A DNA stretch of 64,000 nt from Modestobacter sp. L9-4 (GTDB lineage Bacteria; Actinomycetota; Actinomycetes; Mycobacteriales; Geodermatophilaceae). The first letter of the stretch is position 1. Each line of letters begins with the position of its first letter. Below, in pieces: positions 18,944-27,068 of this stretch. The notes under the pieces were generated by a model. It made no database searches. It was not told the DNA's origin and saw only the letters and a program-made list of their open reading frames with translations. Made by a program: the position numbers and the translations under genes. The stretch lies in contig NZ_CP077800.1 in the NCBI RefSeq assembly GCF_019112525.1, forward strand, positions 682,001 through 746,000, read 5' to 3'.

Positions 18944-19522
18944 TCACCGACCTGCGAACAGGTGCCCCACCGCGCGGGCGACGGCGAGGTCGCTGATCGG
19001 GCGCCGGGCCACGAAGTGGGAGTACAGCACCGGGCCGACGAGCAGGTCGAAGTCCGCCCGGTCGAGGTCCCCGATCGCGTCGGCCACCAGCCGGCTGACG
19101 ATCGCGTGCGTCTCGTCGAGCACGCCGTCGAGCACCCCGACGGCCTCGGGGTGCCGCTCGGTGGCCGACAGGAGCATCGAGTAGGCGGCGGACACACCCG
19201 GCTCGGCGAGGCGTCCGCGCAGCTCGGTCAGGAAGGCGACCACCGCCTGCTCGGGTCCGCCGGTGACGTCCTGGGTGGGGGCCACCCGGTCCCGGACCAG
19301 GTCGACGGCGAGCGCCGCCGGCGAGGCCCAGTAGCGGTAGAGCGTCTGCCTCGACACCCGCGCCTCGGCCGACAGCCGGCTGAAGGTGAGCGCCTCGGCC
19401 CCGCCCTCGGCCAGCAGACGTCCGGCGTGCGCCAGCACGTGGGCGCGGGTCCGGACCACCCGCGGGTCCACGGCCCGGGCCGTGGCCGGCGGGGCAGCGA
19501 GGGGGCGGTGCGTGGCCGTCAC
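18944..19522 (-). CDS. TetR-family regulator coupled to signal peptidase-LamG gene
   Basis: A 192-residue protein with an N-terminal TetR helix-turn-helix (LTFSRLSAEARVSRQTLYRYW) and a helical C-terminal ligand/dimer domain. The GTG at 19522 overlaps the upstream gene's stop as GTGA, so translation is coupled to the signal peptidase-LamG gene. This ties a regulator physically to a secretion module. The best operator candidate is the perfect palindrome at 21762-21778, ahead of the first gene of the unit. Its ligand is unknown. Confidence 0.85.
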   Translation of the reverse strand: MTATHRPLAAPPATARAVDPRVVRTRAHVLAHAGRLLAEGGAEALTFSRLSAEARVSRQTLYRYWASPAALAVDLVRDRVAPTQDVTGGPEQAVVAFLTELRGRLAEPGVSAAYSMLLSATERHPEAVGVLDGVLDETHAIVSRLVADAIGDLDRADFDLLVGPVLYSHFVARRPISDLAVARAVGHLFAGR

Positions 19523-21012
19523 GACTGCGGCCGGTACTGCGCCGCGACCTGGGCTGCCGTGAGCGCGTGGTCCCAGACGGCGGCGGACGCCAGCGAACCG
19601 GTGAAGGACCCGTTCGCCGTCGCGCCGGGCCACCCGCCGGCCTCACCCGTGCCGAACCACCAGTAGGCGCCGCTCTTCGGCTCACCGCTCGTGTAGGCGG
19701 GGTTCGCGGCGACCTCCGCGCCGTCCACGTAGAGGTGCATGCCGGCGCTGCTCAGGCTGGCGGTCGCCAGGTGCCAGAGGCCGTCGGCGTAGTTCTTGCC
19801 GCTCGGGCTGATCACGGTGTCGTAGCCGCCCCGGTAGACCCCGAACACCAGCTGGCCGTCCTTGGTGAGGTAGACCTGCCGGTCGTACTGGGCACTGGCG
19901 GTCTGCTGGCTGTTCAGCTGGAACAGCTTCCCGCCGCGCACCGTGGTCCGGAACCACACCTGGGTCGTGAAGTCGTCGGCCGTGGCCTCCGGGACCCCGG
20001 TGCCCACCCAGCCGCTGGACCCGTCGAGGGTGACCGCGCGGACGGGGCCGGCGTTGCAGACCGGGCCGGTCTGGTCGAGCAGGACGCCGCCCCGGTAGGT
20101 GCCGTCACCGGCGAGGGCGCTCGTCCCGGTGTTGTACGCCGTCGGACCCACCTGCTCGGTCAGCGCGAGGAACTGCACGGCGCGGACCGCCGACTGGTCG
20201 ACGCAGCCCCAGCGGGCCGCCTCGCTCATGCCCCAGGTGTCCGGGGAGTTGACGGTCGCGGCGGCGTAGCCGGCGAGTGCGGACGTCAGCAGGAAGCCGG
20301 CGGTGAGCACGACGGCGACGAGACCGACCACCACGCGGGGGGCGGACACCGCCCGGGGGCGCCGGTGCCGGCCGCTGCGTCGCACGAGACGCGCACGCCA
20401 GGCCCGCAGGCCGGCCGGACCCGGCGAGGTCGCCGCCCGGACGCCGGAGGGCACCACCGGCTCGCGCGACCAGCCCGCGGCGGCCACCAGGACGGTGACT
20501 GCGGCGGCCGTGGACACCAGCAGCAGCCACTCACCGCTGCCCGCCCAGGCGACGGGGAGGCCGATGGCCGGGACGCGCAGCACCCCGATCCCGCGCAGTG
20601 CCTGCAGGTCTACCAGCGAGGAGTCCGGGGCGGCGTTGGCGTCGCCCTGCAGGCGCAGCCGGCCGTCCTCCAGCGCGACCAGCCGGTGCAGCCGCAGACG
20701 CCCGGGGTGGTCGGGGTCGTCGACCAGCAGGACCTGACCCGCCCGGACGTCGGTGGGGTCGATCGGGCGCACGACGGCGACGTCCCCGGTGTTCAGGTGC
20801 GGGCTCATCGAGCCGCTCATCACCACCGTGCTCTGCCAGCCCAGCAGCGCCGGGAGCTGCGACCAGACGGCCAGCGCGACGACGACGACGAGCAGGGTGC
20901 GGGCCACCGTGCTGACGACGAGCGCCGTCCACCCCGAGCGGAGGGGTGCGGGCACGGCCTCGGTGCCCGGCGCCGGCCAGAGGCGGACGGCGCCGAGGGA
21001 GAGTGCGGTCAC
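19519..21012 (-). CDS. SipW-type signal peptidase I fused to a LamG domain
   Basis: A 497-residue membrane protein. Hydrophobic segments lie near residues 29-58, 163-180 and 226-248. The peptidase core has SGSMSP with Ser68 as nucleophile, RLHRLV with His109 in place of the bacterial general-base Lys, and QGDANAAPD. This Ser/His dyad marks the SipW/archaeal/ER type. After the third membrane segment, residues 249-260 read YAAATVNSPDTW, which mirrors the processing region of the neighbouring TasA-like protein. The remainder contains a LamG/concanavalin-like domain at about 340-497. The GTG at 21012 follows AGGAG. It ends overlapping the TetR gene. SipW processes TasA-type biofilm fibre proteins in Bacillus; the fusion to LamG is unusual. 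Confidence 0.82.
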   Translation of the reverse strand: MTALSLGAVRLWPAPGTEAVPAPLRSGWTALVVSTVARTLLVVVVALAVWSQLPALLGWQSTVVMSGSMSPHLNTGDVAVVRPIDPTDVRAGQVLLVDDPDHPGRLRLHRLVALEDGRLRLQGDANAAPDSSLVDLQALRGIGVLRVPAIGLPVAWAGSGEWLLLVSTAAAVTVLVAAAGWSREPVVPSGVRAATSPGPAGLRAWRARLVRRSGRHRRPRAVSAPRVVVGLVAVVLTAGFLLTSALAGYAAATVNSPDTWGMSEAARWGCVDQSAVRAVQFLALTEQVGPTAYNTGTSALAGDGTYRGGVLLDQTGPVCNAGPVRAVTLDGSSGWVGTGVPEATADDFTTQVWFRTTVRGGKLFQLNSQQTASAQYDRQVYLTKDGQLVFGVYRGGYDTVISPSGKNYADGLWHLATASLSSAGMHLYVDGAEVAANPAYTSGEPKSGAYWWFGTGEAGGWPGATANGSFTGSLASAAVWDHALTAAQVAAQYRPQS

Positions 21013-21058
21013 GCGGGGCTCCTGGTGGTGGCGGTGGGCGGCGGATCGGGCGCGGGGG

Positions 21059-21697
21059 TCACGCGGTCCGCGGCTGGGCCTCCCAGGTGAGGCCGATCGA
21101 CGCCGCGCCGTTCATCGTGCTGGTGGGCGCGTTCGCGTTGATCGTGTAGGTGAACTGGTAGGAGCGGGTCTCGGGGGTCCCGGTGGTGCCGTTGGTGGAC
21201 CAGTTGGACAGCCCGGCGCCGTAGCCCGTGGGCAGGCCCGCGACCGTGCCGTCGTAGACGACACCGGCGGCACCGGCGAACGCGGAGTAGCCCGTGCAGG
21301 AGCCGAAGCTGCCACCGGTCCCCTGGGAGATGACGAGGTCGACGTAGCTGGACAGCCCGTTGACGGTGACCGGGTCCGTCCCGTACAGCCGGACGAGGGC
21401 GGGCAGGCTGCCGGTGGAGCTGACGGTGATGCAGTGCGTGCCGGAGGACCCCGGGCGCAGGTTGGTCGCCGAGAACATCGCGGTGCCGCTGGCGACGCCG
21501 TCGCCCCCGTCGTCGTCGGTGAGCGCCAGGTTGCCGGTGGACCAGCTGTCCGTGGCGTTGCTCGTGGTCGCCGAGTAGGCGGAGTAGGAGGTCTGCCAGA
21601 TCAGCAGCGCGGACAGGACCAGGCCCAGCAGCACGGCCGCCAGCGAGGCGCGGCTCCTGGCTCGTCCGGTCGGTCGGTGCGCGTGACGTGCGTGCAC
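21059..21697 (-). CDS. TasA/camelysin-like exported protein with SipW-type signal
   Basis: A 212-residue protein. After a basic N-terminus a hydrophobic segment spans about residues 18-35. It is followed by TSYSAYSATTSNATDSWSTG, which matches the cleavage region of SipW-dependent TasA/CalY proteins. The mature part is Thr/Ser/Gly-rich, probably beta-sandwich, with two Cys (THCITV and GSCTGY) that may bond. It is likely exported and surface-located or fibre-forming. The GTG at 21697 follows AAGGA. It is the first gene of a unit with the peptidase-LamG gene 46 bases downstream. Sequence similarity to TasA is weak and judged by motif and context. Confidence 0.7.
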   Translation of the reverse strand: MHARHAHRPTGRARSRASLAAVLLGLVLSALLIWQTSYSAYSATTSNATDSWSTGNLALTDDDGGDGVASGTAMFSATNLRPGSSGTHCITVSSTGSLPALVRLYGTDPVTVNGLSSYVDLVISQGTGGSFGSCTGYSAFAGAAGVVYDGTVAGLPTGYGAGLSNWSTNGTTGTPETRSYQFTYTINANAPTSTMNGAASIGLTWEAQPRTA

Positions 21698-21761
21698 GGT
21701 GAGTCCTTGCTCGGTGGGGAGTCCCGACCCCTGCCGGAACTCTGGTGCGCTCCGGAACTTA

Positions 21762-21778
21762 TGAGACGCCCCGTCTCA
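21762..21778. promoter_or_regulatory. Palindromic operator candidate upstream of the TasA-like gene
   Basis: TGAGACG-CCC-CGTCTCA has perfect 7-bp arms and is 17 bases long, a typical TetR operator size. It ends 65 bases from the TasA-like GTG, in the 216-base gap shared with the divergent glycosyltransferase gene. It is a candidate site for the TetR protein encoded at the end of the unit. Confidence 0.55.
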
Positions 21779-21913
21779 CAGGGAACACTCTGAGCGAGCA
21801 TCCCCCTCCGACGAGTGAGCACGCCGGAGCGGACGCCCCACGTCCGTGCCGCCGGCGTCCGGGCTCGCGGCCGACCGCCGAGGGCGTCGGGACGGTCTGG
21901 ATAGGGTCCGGGC

Positions 21914-23158
21914 ATGGGACGGTCGTTGCGGGTCGCGCTGCTGTCCTACCGCTCCAAGCCGCACGGCGGCGGGCAGGGCGTCTACGTGCGGGCGCTGTCC
22001 CACGAGCTGCAGGAGCTCGGCCACCGGGTCGAGGTGTTCAGCGGCCAGCCCTACCCCGAGCTGGTCGAGGGCGTGCCGCTCACCCGGGTGCCGAGCATGG
22101 ACCTCTACCGCGAGCCCGACCCCTTCCGCACGCCCCGCCCGGGCGAGTTCTCCGGCGCGATCGACGTCGCCGAGTGGGCCGCCATGTGCACCGCCGGGTT
22201 CCCCGAGCCGCTCACCTTCACCCTGCGCGCGGCCCGGCTGCTGGGCTCCCGCGCGGCCGACTTCGACCTGGTGCACGACAACCAGTCCCTGGGCTACGGC
22301 CTGCTCCAGCTGCGCCGGCAGGGCCTGCCCACGGTCGCCACGGTGCACCACCCGATCCAGGTGGACCGCGACCTGGAACTGGCGGCCGCGACCACCCGGC
22401 GCAAGCGGCTGCAGCTGCGCCGCTGGTACGGCTTCACCGCCATGCAGGCCCGCGTCGCCCCGAGGCTGGACGGCATCACCACCGTCTCGGAGAGCTCCCG
22501 CCGGGACGTCGAGACGCACCTGGGCGTGCCGGCCGCCGGGGTCCGCGTGATCCCCGTGGGCATCGACCCCGAGGTCTTCACGCCCCCGCCCACCCCCGCG
22601 GGCCGGGACGCCGACCACGTCGTGGTCACCACCAGCGCCGACGTCCCGCTCAAGGGGCTGGTGCACCTGCTGGAGGCGCTCGCGAAGCTGCGCACCGAGC
22701 GCGACGTGCGGCTCACCGTCGTCGGCACCGCCCGCCCGGGTGGGCCGGCCGCGGGCGCCATCGACCGGCTCGACCTGGCCGAGGCGGTGACCTTCACCGG
22801 CCCGGTCCCGACCGCGGAGCTGGTGGCACTGCTGCAGCGCGCCACCGTCGTCGCCGTCCCGTCGCTGTACGAGGGCTTCTCGCTGCCGGCGGTCGAGGCG
22901 ATGGCCTGCGGCACCCCGCTGGTGACCACCGACGGCGGCGCGCTGCCCGAGGTCGTCGGCACGCAGGCCGGCGTCCGGGTCCCGGCCGGGGACGTCGGCC
23001 GGCTGGCCGAGGCGCTGCAACTGGTGCTCGACCACCCCACGTTCCGCGAGCAGCTCGGCCGCGCCGGGCGGGCGCGGGTGCTCAGCCACTACACCTGGCG
23101 GCGCACCGCCGAGCGCACCGCGGAGTGGTACGCCGACGTGCTGGACCGGCGGCCCTGA
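21914..23158 (+). CDS. Glycosyltransferase family 4 (GT-B fold)
   Basis: A 414-residue GT-B enzyme. The N-terminal acceptor domain includes HGGGQGVYVRAL, and the C-terminal nucleotide-sugar domain contains VPSLYEGFSLPAVEAMACGTPLV, the EX7E-type region of GT4 enzymes. It transfers a sugar from an activated donor to an unknown acceptor at the cytoplasmic membrane face. TAGGGT lies six bases before the ATG, so the mRNA may be leaderless. It opens a five-gene unit; its stop overlaps the next start by one base. Confidence 0.9.
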   Translation: MGRSLRVALLSYRSKPHGGGQGVYVRALSHELQELGHRVEVFSGQPYPELVEGVPLTRVPSMDLYREPDPFRTPRPGEFSGAIDVAEWAAMCTAGFPEPLTFTLRAARLLGSRAADFDLVHDNQSLGYGLLQLRRQGLPTVATVHHPIQVDRDLELAAATTRRKRLQLRRWYGFTAMQARVAPRLDGITTVSESSRRDVETHLGVPAAGVRVIPVGIDPEVFTPPPTPAGRDADHVVVTTSADVPLKGLVHLLEALAKLRTERDVRLTVVGTARPGGPAAGAIDRLDLAEAVTFTGPVPTAELVALLQRATVVAVPSLYEGFSLPAVEAMACGTPLVTTDGGALPEVVGTQAGVRVPAGDVGRLAEALQLVLDHPTFREQLGRAGRARVLSHYTWRRTAERTAEWYADVLDRRP

Positions 23159-23868
23159 TGCTCACCGTCGACTACGACCTGCTCGGCGTCCGGCCCGGCA
23201 TGCGGGTGCTCGACCTGGGGTGCGGTGAGGGCCGGCACGCCTTCGAGGCCCTTCGCCGCGGCGCCGACGTGCTGGCGGTCGACTGGGGCCAGCACGAGGT
23301 CGCCACCACTGCGCAGTGGCTGGGCGCGATCGCCGCCGCCGGCGAGGCACCGCCCGGCGCCCGGGCCGCGGTCGCCCGCGCCGACCTGCGCGCGCTGCCG
23401 GTGCCCGACGCCAGCGTCGACCGGGTGATCGCCTCGGAGGTGCTCGAGCACATCGTCGACGACGCGACGGCGATCGCCGAGATCGCGCGGGTGCTCAAGC
23501 CCGGTGGCCGGGTCGCGGTCACCGTCCCCCGCTACGGCCCGGAGCGCGTCTGCTGGGCGCTGTCGGACAGCTACCACGCCAACGAGGGCGGGCACGTCCG
23601 CATCTACCGGGGCGACCAGCTGTCGGAGAAGCTGTCCGCCGCGGGGCTGCGGCCGACCGACACCCATCACGCGCACGCGCTGCACGCCCCCTACTGGTGG
23701 CTGAAGTGCGCCGTCGGCGTCGACCGGGACACCGTGCTGACGAAGGCCTACCACCGGGTCCTGGTCTGGGACCTGATGAAGCGGCCGTGGCCGACCCGCA
23801 CCGCCGAGCGCCTGCTCGACCCGGTGCTCGGCAAGTCCTTCGTCGTCTACGCCGACAAGCCGGCGTGA
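23158..23868 (+). CDS. Class I SAM-dependent methyltransferase
   Basis: A 236-residue Rossmann methyltransferase with the SAM-binding motif VLDLGCGEGRHAF near the N-terminus, an acidic post-II residue in LAVDWG and the DRVIASEVLEHI region typical of Methyltransf_11. The ATG overlaps the previous stop (TGATG). The C-terminal third (WWLKCAVG, LLDPVLGKSFVVYADKP) is specific to this type of gene cluster as far as I can tell. The substrate is unknown, perhaps a lipid-linked or isoprenoid glycan given the neighbours. Confidence 0.85.
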   Translation: MLTVDYDLLGVRPGMRVLDLGCGEGRHAFEALRRGADVLAVDWGQHEVATTAQWLGAIAAAGEAPPGARAAVARADLRALPVPDASVDRVIASEVLEHIVDDATAIAEIARVLKPGGRVAVTVPRYGPERVCWALSDSYHANEGGHVRIYRGDQLSEKLSAAGLRPTDTHHAHALHAPYWWLKCAVGVDRDTVLTKAYHRVLVWDLMKRPWPTRTAERLLDPVLGKSFVVYADKPA

Positions 23869-24929
23869 CCCTCCCGGAGGTGCCCGGCGTCCTCAGCGCC
23901 GACCAGCTGCGGACGACGGTCGCCGCGATCGCCGCCGAGCAGGCCGCCGACGGCGCGCTCCCCTGGCACCGCGGCGGGCAGCTGGACGCCTGGGACGCCG
24001 TCGAGGCCGCGATGGCCCTGGACGTCGGCGGTGAGCACGCCCGGGCACTCGCCGCCTACGACTGGCTGGCCCGCCACCAGCGTCCTGACGGCTCCTGGGC
24101 CGCCGAGTACCGCGACGGCGCCGTCACCGCCCCGGCCGCCGAGAGCAACCACGCCGGCTACCTGGCCGTCGGTGTCTGGCACACCTGGCTGTGCACCGGG
24201 GACGACGCCGCGGTCGACCGGCTGTGGCCCACGGTGCGCCGCGCACTGGACCTGGTGACGGCGATGCAGCTGGCCACCGGTGCGGTCAGCTGGGCGCTGC
24301 GCCCCGACGGCACCCCCGACGACCTGGCGCTGCTGACCGGCAACGCCAGCCTGTTCCAGGCGCTGCGCTGCGGGATCGCGCTGGCCGGCCTGGTCGGTGA
24401 GCCGCAGCCGGACTGGGACCTGGCCGCCACCGAGCTCGGCACCGCACTGCGCGAGCGGCCCGCGGCCTTCGCCGACCGGTCGCGGTGGTCGATGGACTGG
24501 TACTACCCGGTGCTCGCCGGCGCACTGACCGGACCGCCTGCGCACGACCGCCTGGCCGCGGGGTGGTCCAGCTTCGTCGTCCCCGGCCGCGGCGTGCGCT
24601 GTGTCGCCGACCGGCCGTGGGTGACCGGCGCGGAGACCTGCGAGCTCGCGCTCGCCCTGACCGCCGCCGGCCGCCGGGACGACGCGGCCGGGCAGCTGAC
24701 CGCCATGCAGCACCTGCGCGCCGACGACGGCTCGTACTGGACCGGGCTGGTGCTCACCGACGGTGTGCGCTGGCCGGTCGAGCGCACCACCTGGACGGCG
24801 GCCGCGGTCGTGCTGGCCGCCGACGCGATCGCCGGCACCGGCCCGGCCGCCGGCCTGTTCGCCGACCCGGGTGCGCTGGACCGCCCTGTCCGAGAGGTGC
24901 CGGACCGGCCTGGGAAGATCACCCGGTGA
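23865..24929 (+). CDS. Prenyltransferase/squalene-cyclase-like alpha/alpha-toroid protein
   Basis: A 354-residue helical protein. It has QW-like repeats, for example WLARHQRPDGSW and QHLRADDGSYW, that recall the alpha/alpha toroid of squalene-hopene cyclases and protein prenyltransferases. I see no DXDD-type catalytic acid cluster, so terpene cyclase activity is doubtful; it may bind or process a glycan or lipid instead. The GTG at 23865 overlaps the previous stop as GTGA, and its own stop overlaps the next gene in the same way. Confidence 0.65.
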   Translation: MTLPEVPGVLSADQLRTTVAAIAAEQAADGALPWHRGGQLDAWDAVEAAMALDVGGEHARALAAYDWLARHQRPDGSWAAEYRDGAVTAPAAESNHAGYLAVGVWHTWLCTGDDAAVDRLWPTVRRALDLVTAMQLATGAVSWALRPDGTPDDLALLTGNASLFQALRCGIALAGLVGEPQPDWDLAATELGTALRERPAAFADRSRWSMDWYYPVLAGALTGPPAHDRLAAGWSSFVVPGRGVRCVADRPWVTGAETCELALALTAAGRRDDAAGQLTAMQHLRADDGSYWTGLVLTDGVRWPVERTTWTAAAVVLAADAIAGTGPAAGLFADPGALDRPVREVPDRPGKITR

Positions 24930-25777
24930 TCACCCCGCCGGAGCCCGCCCAGGTGACGTGCGTGATCGCCAGCCGCAACCGCCGCGACGACCTGCTCCTG
25001 AGCCTGCCCCGGCACGAGGCGCCCGTCGTCCTGGTTGACAACGCCTCCACCGACGACACCGTCGCCGTCGTCGGCCGGGTGCACCCGGAGGTCCGGGTCG
25101 TCCCGCTGCCGGAGAACCTCGGTGCGGTGGCCCGCACGATCGGCGTCGAGTACGCCGGCACCCCGTTCGTGGCCTTCACCGACGACGACTCGTGGTGGGC
25201 GCCCGGCGACCTGGCCCGGGCGGTCGCGGTCATGCAGGCCCACCCCCGGCTCGGCCTGCTCGCCGCCCGCATCCTGGTCGGCCCGGAGGACCGGCTCGAC
25301 CCGGTGTGCACCGAGATGGCCGGGAGCCCGCTGGGCACCGAGCCCGACCTGCCCGGCCCCTCGCTGCTGGGCTTCGTCGCGTGCGCGGCGCTGGTGCGGG
25401 TCGAGGCGTTCACCGCCGTCGGCGGCTTCGACCGCGTCGTCCGCTTCCCCGGCGAGGAGGAGCGGGTCGCCCTCGACCTGGCCGCCTCGGGCTGGGGGCT
25501 GGCCTACGTCGACGAGGTCACCGTGCACCACCACCCCTCACCGCGCCGGGACGCCAACGACGTCCGGCAGACCGGCATCTGGCGCAGCCGGGTGCTCACC
25601 GCGGTGTTGCGGTACCCGCTGCCCGCGCTGGCCGGGCAGCTGCTGCGCGCCGTGCGGGCCGGGCGCGTGGGCGTCCGCGGGCTGGCCAGCGCCGTCCCGC
25701 GGGTCCCGGCCGCGCTGCGGGAGCGCCGGGTGCTGCCCACCACCGTCATGACCGGAGTCCGGGAGCTGCAGGGATGA
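24926..25777 (+). CDS. Glycosyltransferase family 2, first of a pair
   Basis: A 283-residue GT-A enzyme. It has VTCVIASRNRRDDL at the N-terminus, VDNASTDDTV for nucleotide binding, and the metal-binding DDDSWW. It is a homologue of the next gene, so a duplication is likely. Its GTG overlaps the previous stop. The C-terminal helix-rich tail (about residues 215-283) may touch the membrane but has no clear transmembrane segment. Acceptor and sugar are unknown. Confidence 0.85.
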   Translation: MITPPEPAQVTCVIASRNRRDDLLLSLPRHEAPVVLVDNASTDDTVAVVGRVHPEVRVVPLPENLGAVARTIGVEYAGTPFVAFTDDDSWWAPGDLARAVAVMQAHPRLGLLAARILVGPEDRLDPVCTEMAGSPLGTEPDLPGPSLLGFVACAALVRVEAFTAVGGFDRVVRFPGEEERVALDLAASGWGLAYVDEVTVHHHPSPRRDANDVRQTGIWRSRVLTAVLRYPLPALAGQLLRAVRAGRVGVRGLASAVPRVPAALRERRVLPTTVMTGVRELQG

Positions 25778-26682
25778 CCGACCACACGCCCGACCCGCGG
25801 ATCGCCGTCGTGGTGATCACGCACAACCGCCGCGACGAGCTGCTGCTGGCGCTCACCCGGCTGCGCGAGCTGCCCGAGCAGCCGCACGTCGTGGTGGTCG
25901 ACAACGGCTCGGCCGACGGCACCGCCGAGGCCGTGCTCCGAGACCACCCGTGGGTGGAGCTCATCGCCAGCCCCGACAACCTGGGCGCGGTCGGCCGCAA
26001 CCTCGGCGTCGCCCGGCTGTCCACCCCCTACGTCGCGTTCTGCGACGACGACACGTGGTGGGACCCGGGCTCGCTGCGTGCGGCCGCCGACGCCCTCGAC
26101 GCCCACCCCCGGCTGGCGGTGATCACCGCCCGCATCCTGGTCGAGCCCGGCGGCGTCGAGGACCCGATCGTGGTCGAGCTGCGCGACTCCCCCGTCGTGG
26201 GTGCGGACTGGCTGCCGGGCCCGGCCCTGGGCAGCTTCCTGGCCGGGGCGAGCGTGCTGCGCCGCGAGGCGTTCAACGAGGTCGGCGGCTTCAGCGCCCG
26301 ACTGTGGCTGGGCGGTGAGGAGGAGCTGATGGCCGGCGACCTCGCCGCCCGCGGCTGGGAGCTCTGCTACCTGGAGCACCTGACCATCCACCACCAGGCC
26401 AGCACCGCCCGGGACCCGCACAAGCGCCGGGCCGACGGCATCCGCAACACCCTCTGGACGACGTGGCTGCGCCGTCCGCTGCGGCCCGCGCTGCGCCGCA
26501 CCGTGCACCTGCTGCGCACCGTGCCGCGGGACAAGGTGACCGCGGTCGGGCTGGTGCGCGCGGTGCGCGGCCTGCCGTGGGTGCTGCGCGAGCGGCAGGT
26601 GCTGCCCCCGCACGCCGAGGCACGGTTCGCCGCGCTCGAGGACGCCCAGAAGAAGTCGACCGCCCGCCGCTACGTGAGCTGA
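25774..26682 (+). CDS. Glycosyltransferase family 2, second of a pair
   Basis: A 302-residue GT-A enzyme with VVVITHNRRDEL, VDNGSADGTAEAV and the DDDTWW metal site. It keeps the same order of motifs and a similar tail as the gene before it, with an extra Lys/Ala-rich end. The ATG overlaps the previous stop (ATGA). It closes the run of five tightly coupled genes that probably build a decorated surface glycan or glycolipid. Confidence 0.87.
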   Translation: MTDHTPDPRIAVVVITHNRRDELLLALTRLRELPEQPHVVVVDNGSADGTAEAVLRDHPWVELIASPDNLGAVGRNLGVARLSTPYVAFCDDDTWWDPGSLRAAADALDAHPRLAVITARILVEPGGVEDPIVVELRDSPVVGADWLPGPALGSFLAGASVLRREAFNEVGGFSARLWLGGEEELMAGDLAARGWELCYLEHLTIHHQASTARDPHKRRADGIRNTLWTTWLRRPLRPALRRTVHLLRTVPRDKVTAVGLVRAVRGLPWVLRERQVLPPHAEARFAALEDAQKKSTARRYVS

Positions 26683-26692
26683 ACCCGCCGGC

Positions 26693-27064
26693 GTGCTGAC
26701 CCAGCGGACGCCCGAGGGACGTCGGCTGGCCGACCGGCCGGCCTGGCTGCTGTGCAGCGTCCTGGGCGTCGTCCTCGGGCTCGCCGGGGCGTGGCCGGCC
26801 ATGTGGGTGGTGCTCGCGGTCGAGGCGGTCGCCGCCGAGGCGGGCTGGGGCACCGTCGACCCCGCCCTCGTCGACGACGGCCTCGGCACGCTCATCGGGT
26901 TCACGGTCGGGCTCGGACTGGTGTGGTCGGCCGTCGCGGCGCCGGTGGGGGTCATCGGCCAGTGCTGCGCCGCGCTGCCCGCCCGGCGCTGGTGGACGGT
27001 CCTCGGCGGGGTGTCGCTGGGCGTCGCCGTCCTCGGCGGTCTGATCCTGTACTGGCCGCGCTGA
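26693..27064 (+). CDS. Small membrane protein, unknown function
   Basis: A 123-residue protein with three hydrophobic segments, at about residues 18-46, 66-90 and 100-120. It starts at a GTG 10 bases after the glycosyltransferase stop, so it probably belongs to the same transcript. I recognise no domain. It may be a membrane partner of the glycan genes, but only position supports that. It converges on the prolyl aminopeptidase gene with a gap of four bases. Confidence 0.6.
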   Translation: MLTQRTPEGRRLADRPAWLLCSVLGVVLGLAGAWPAMWVVLAVEAVAAEAGWGTVDPALVDDGLGTLIGFTVGLGLVWSAVAAPVGVIGQCCAALPARRWWTVLGGVSLGVAVLGGLILYWPR

Positions 27065-27068
27065 GGCA

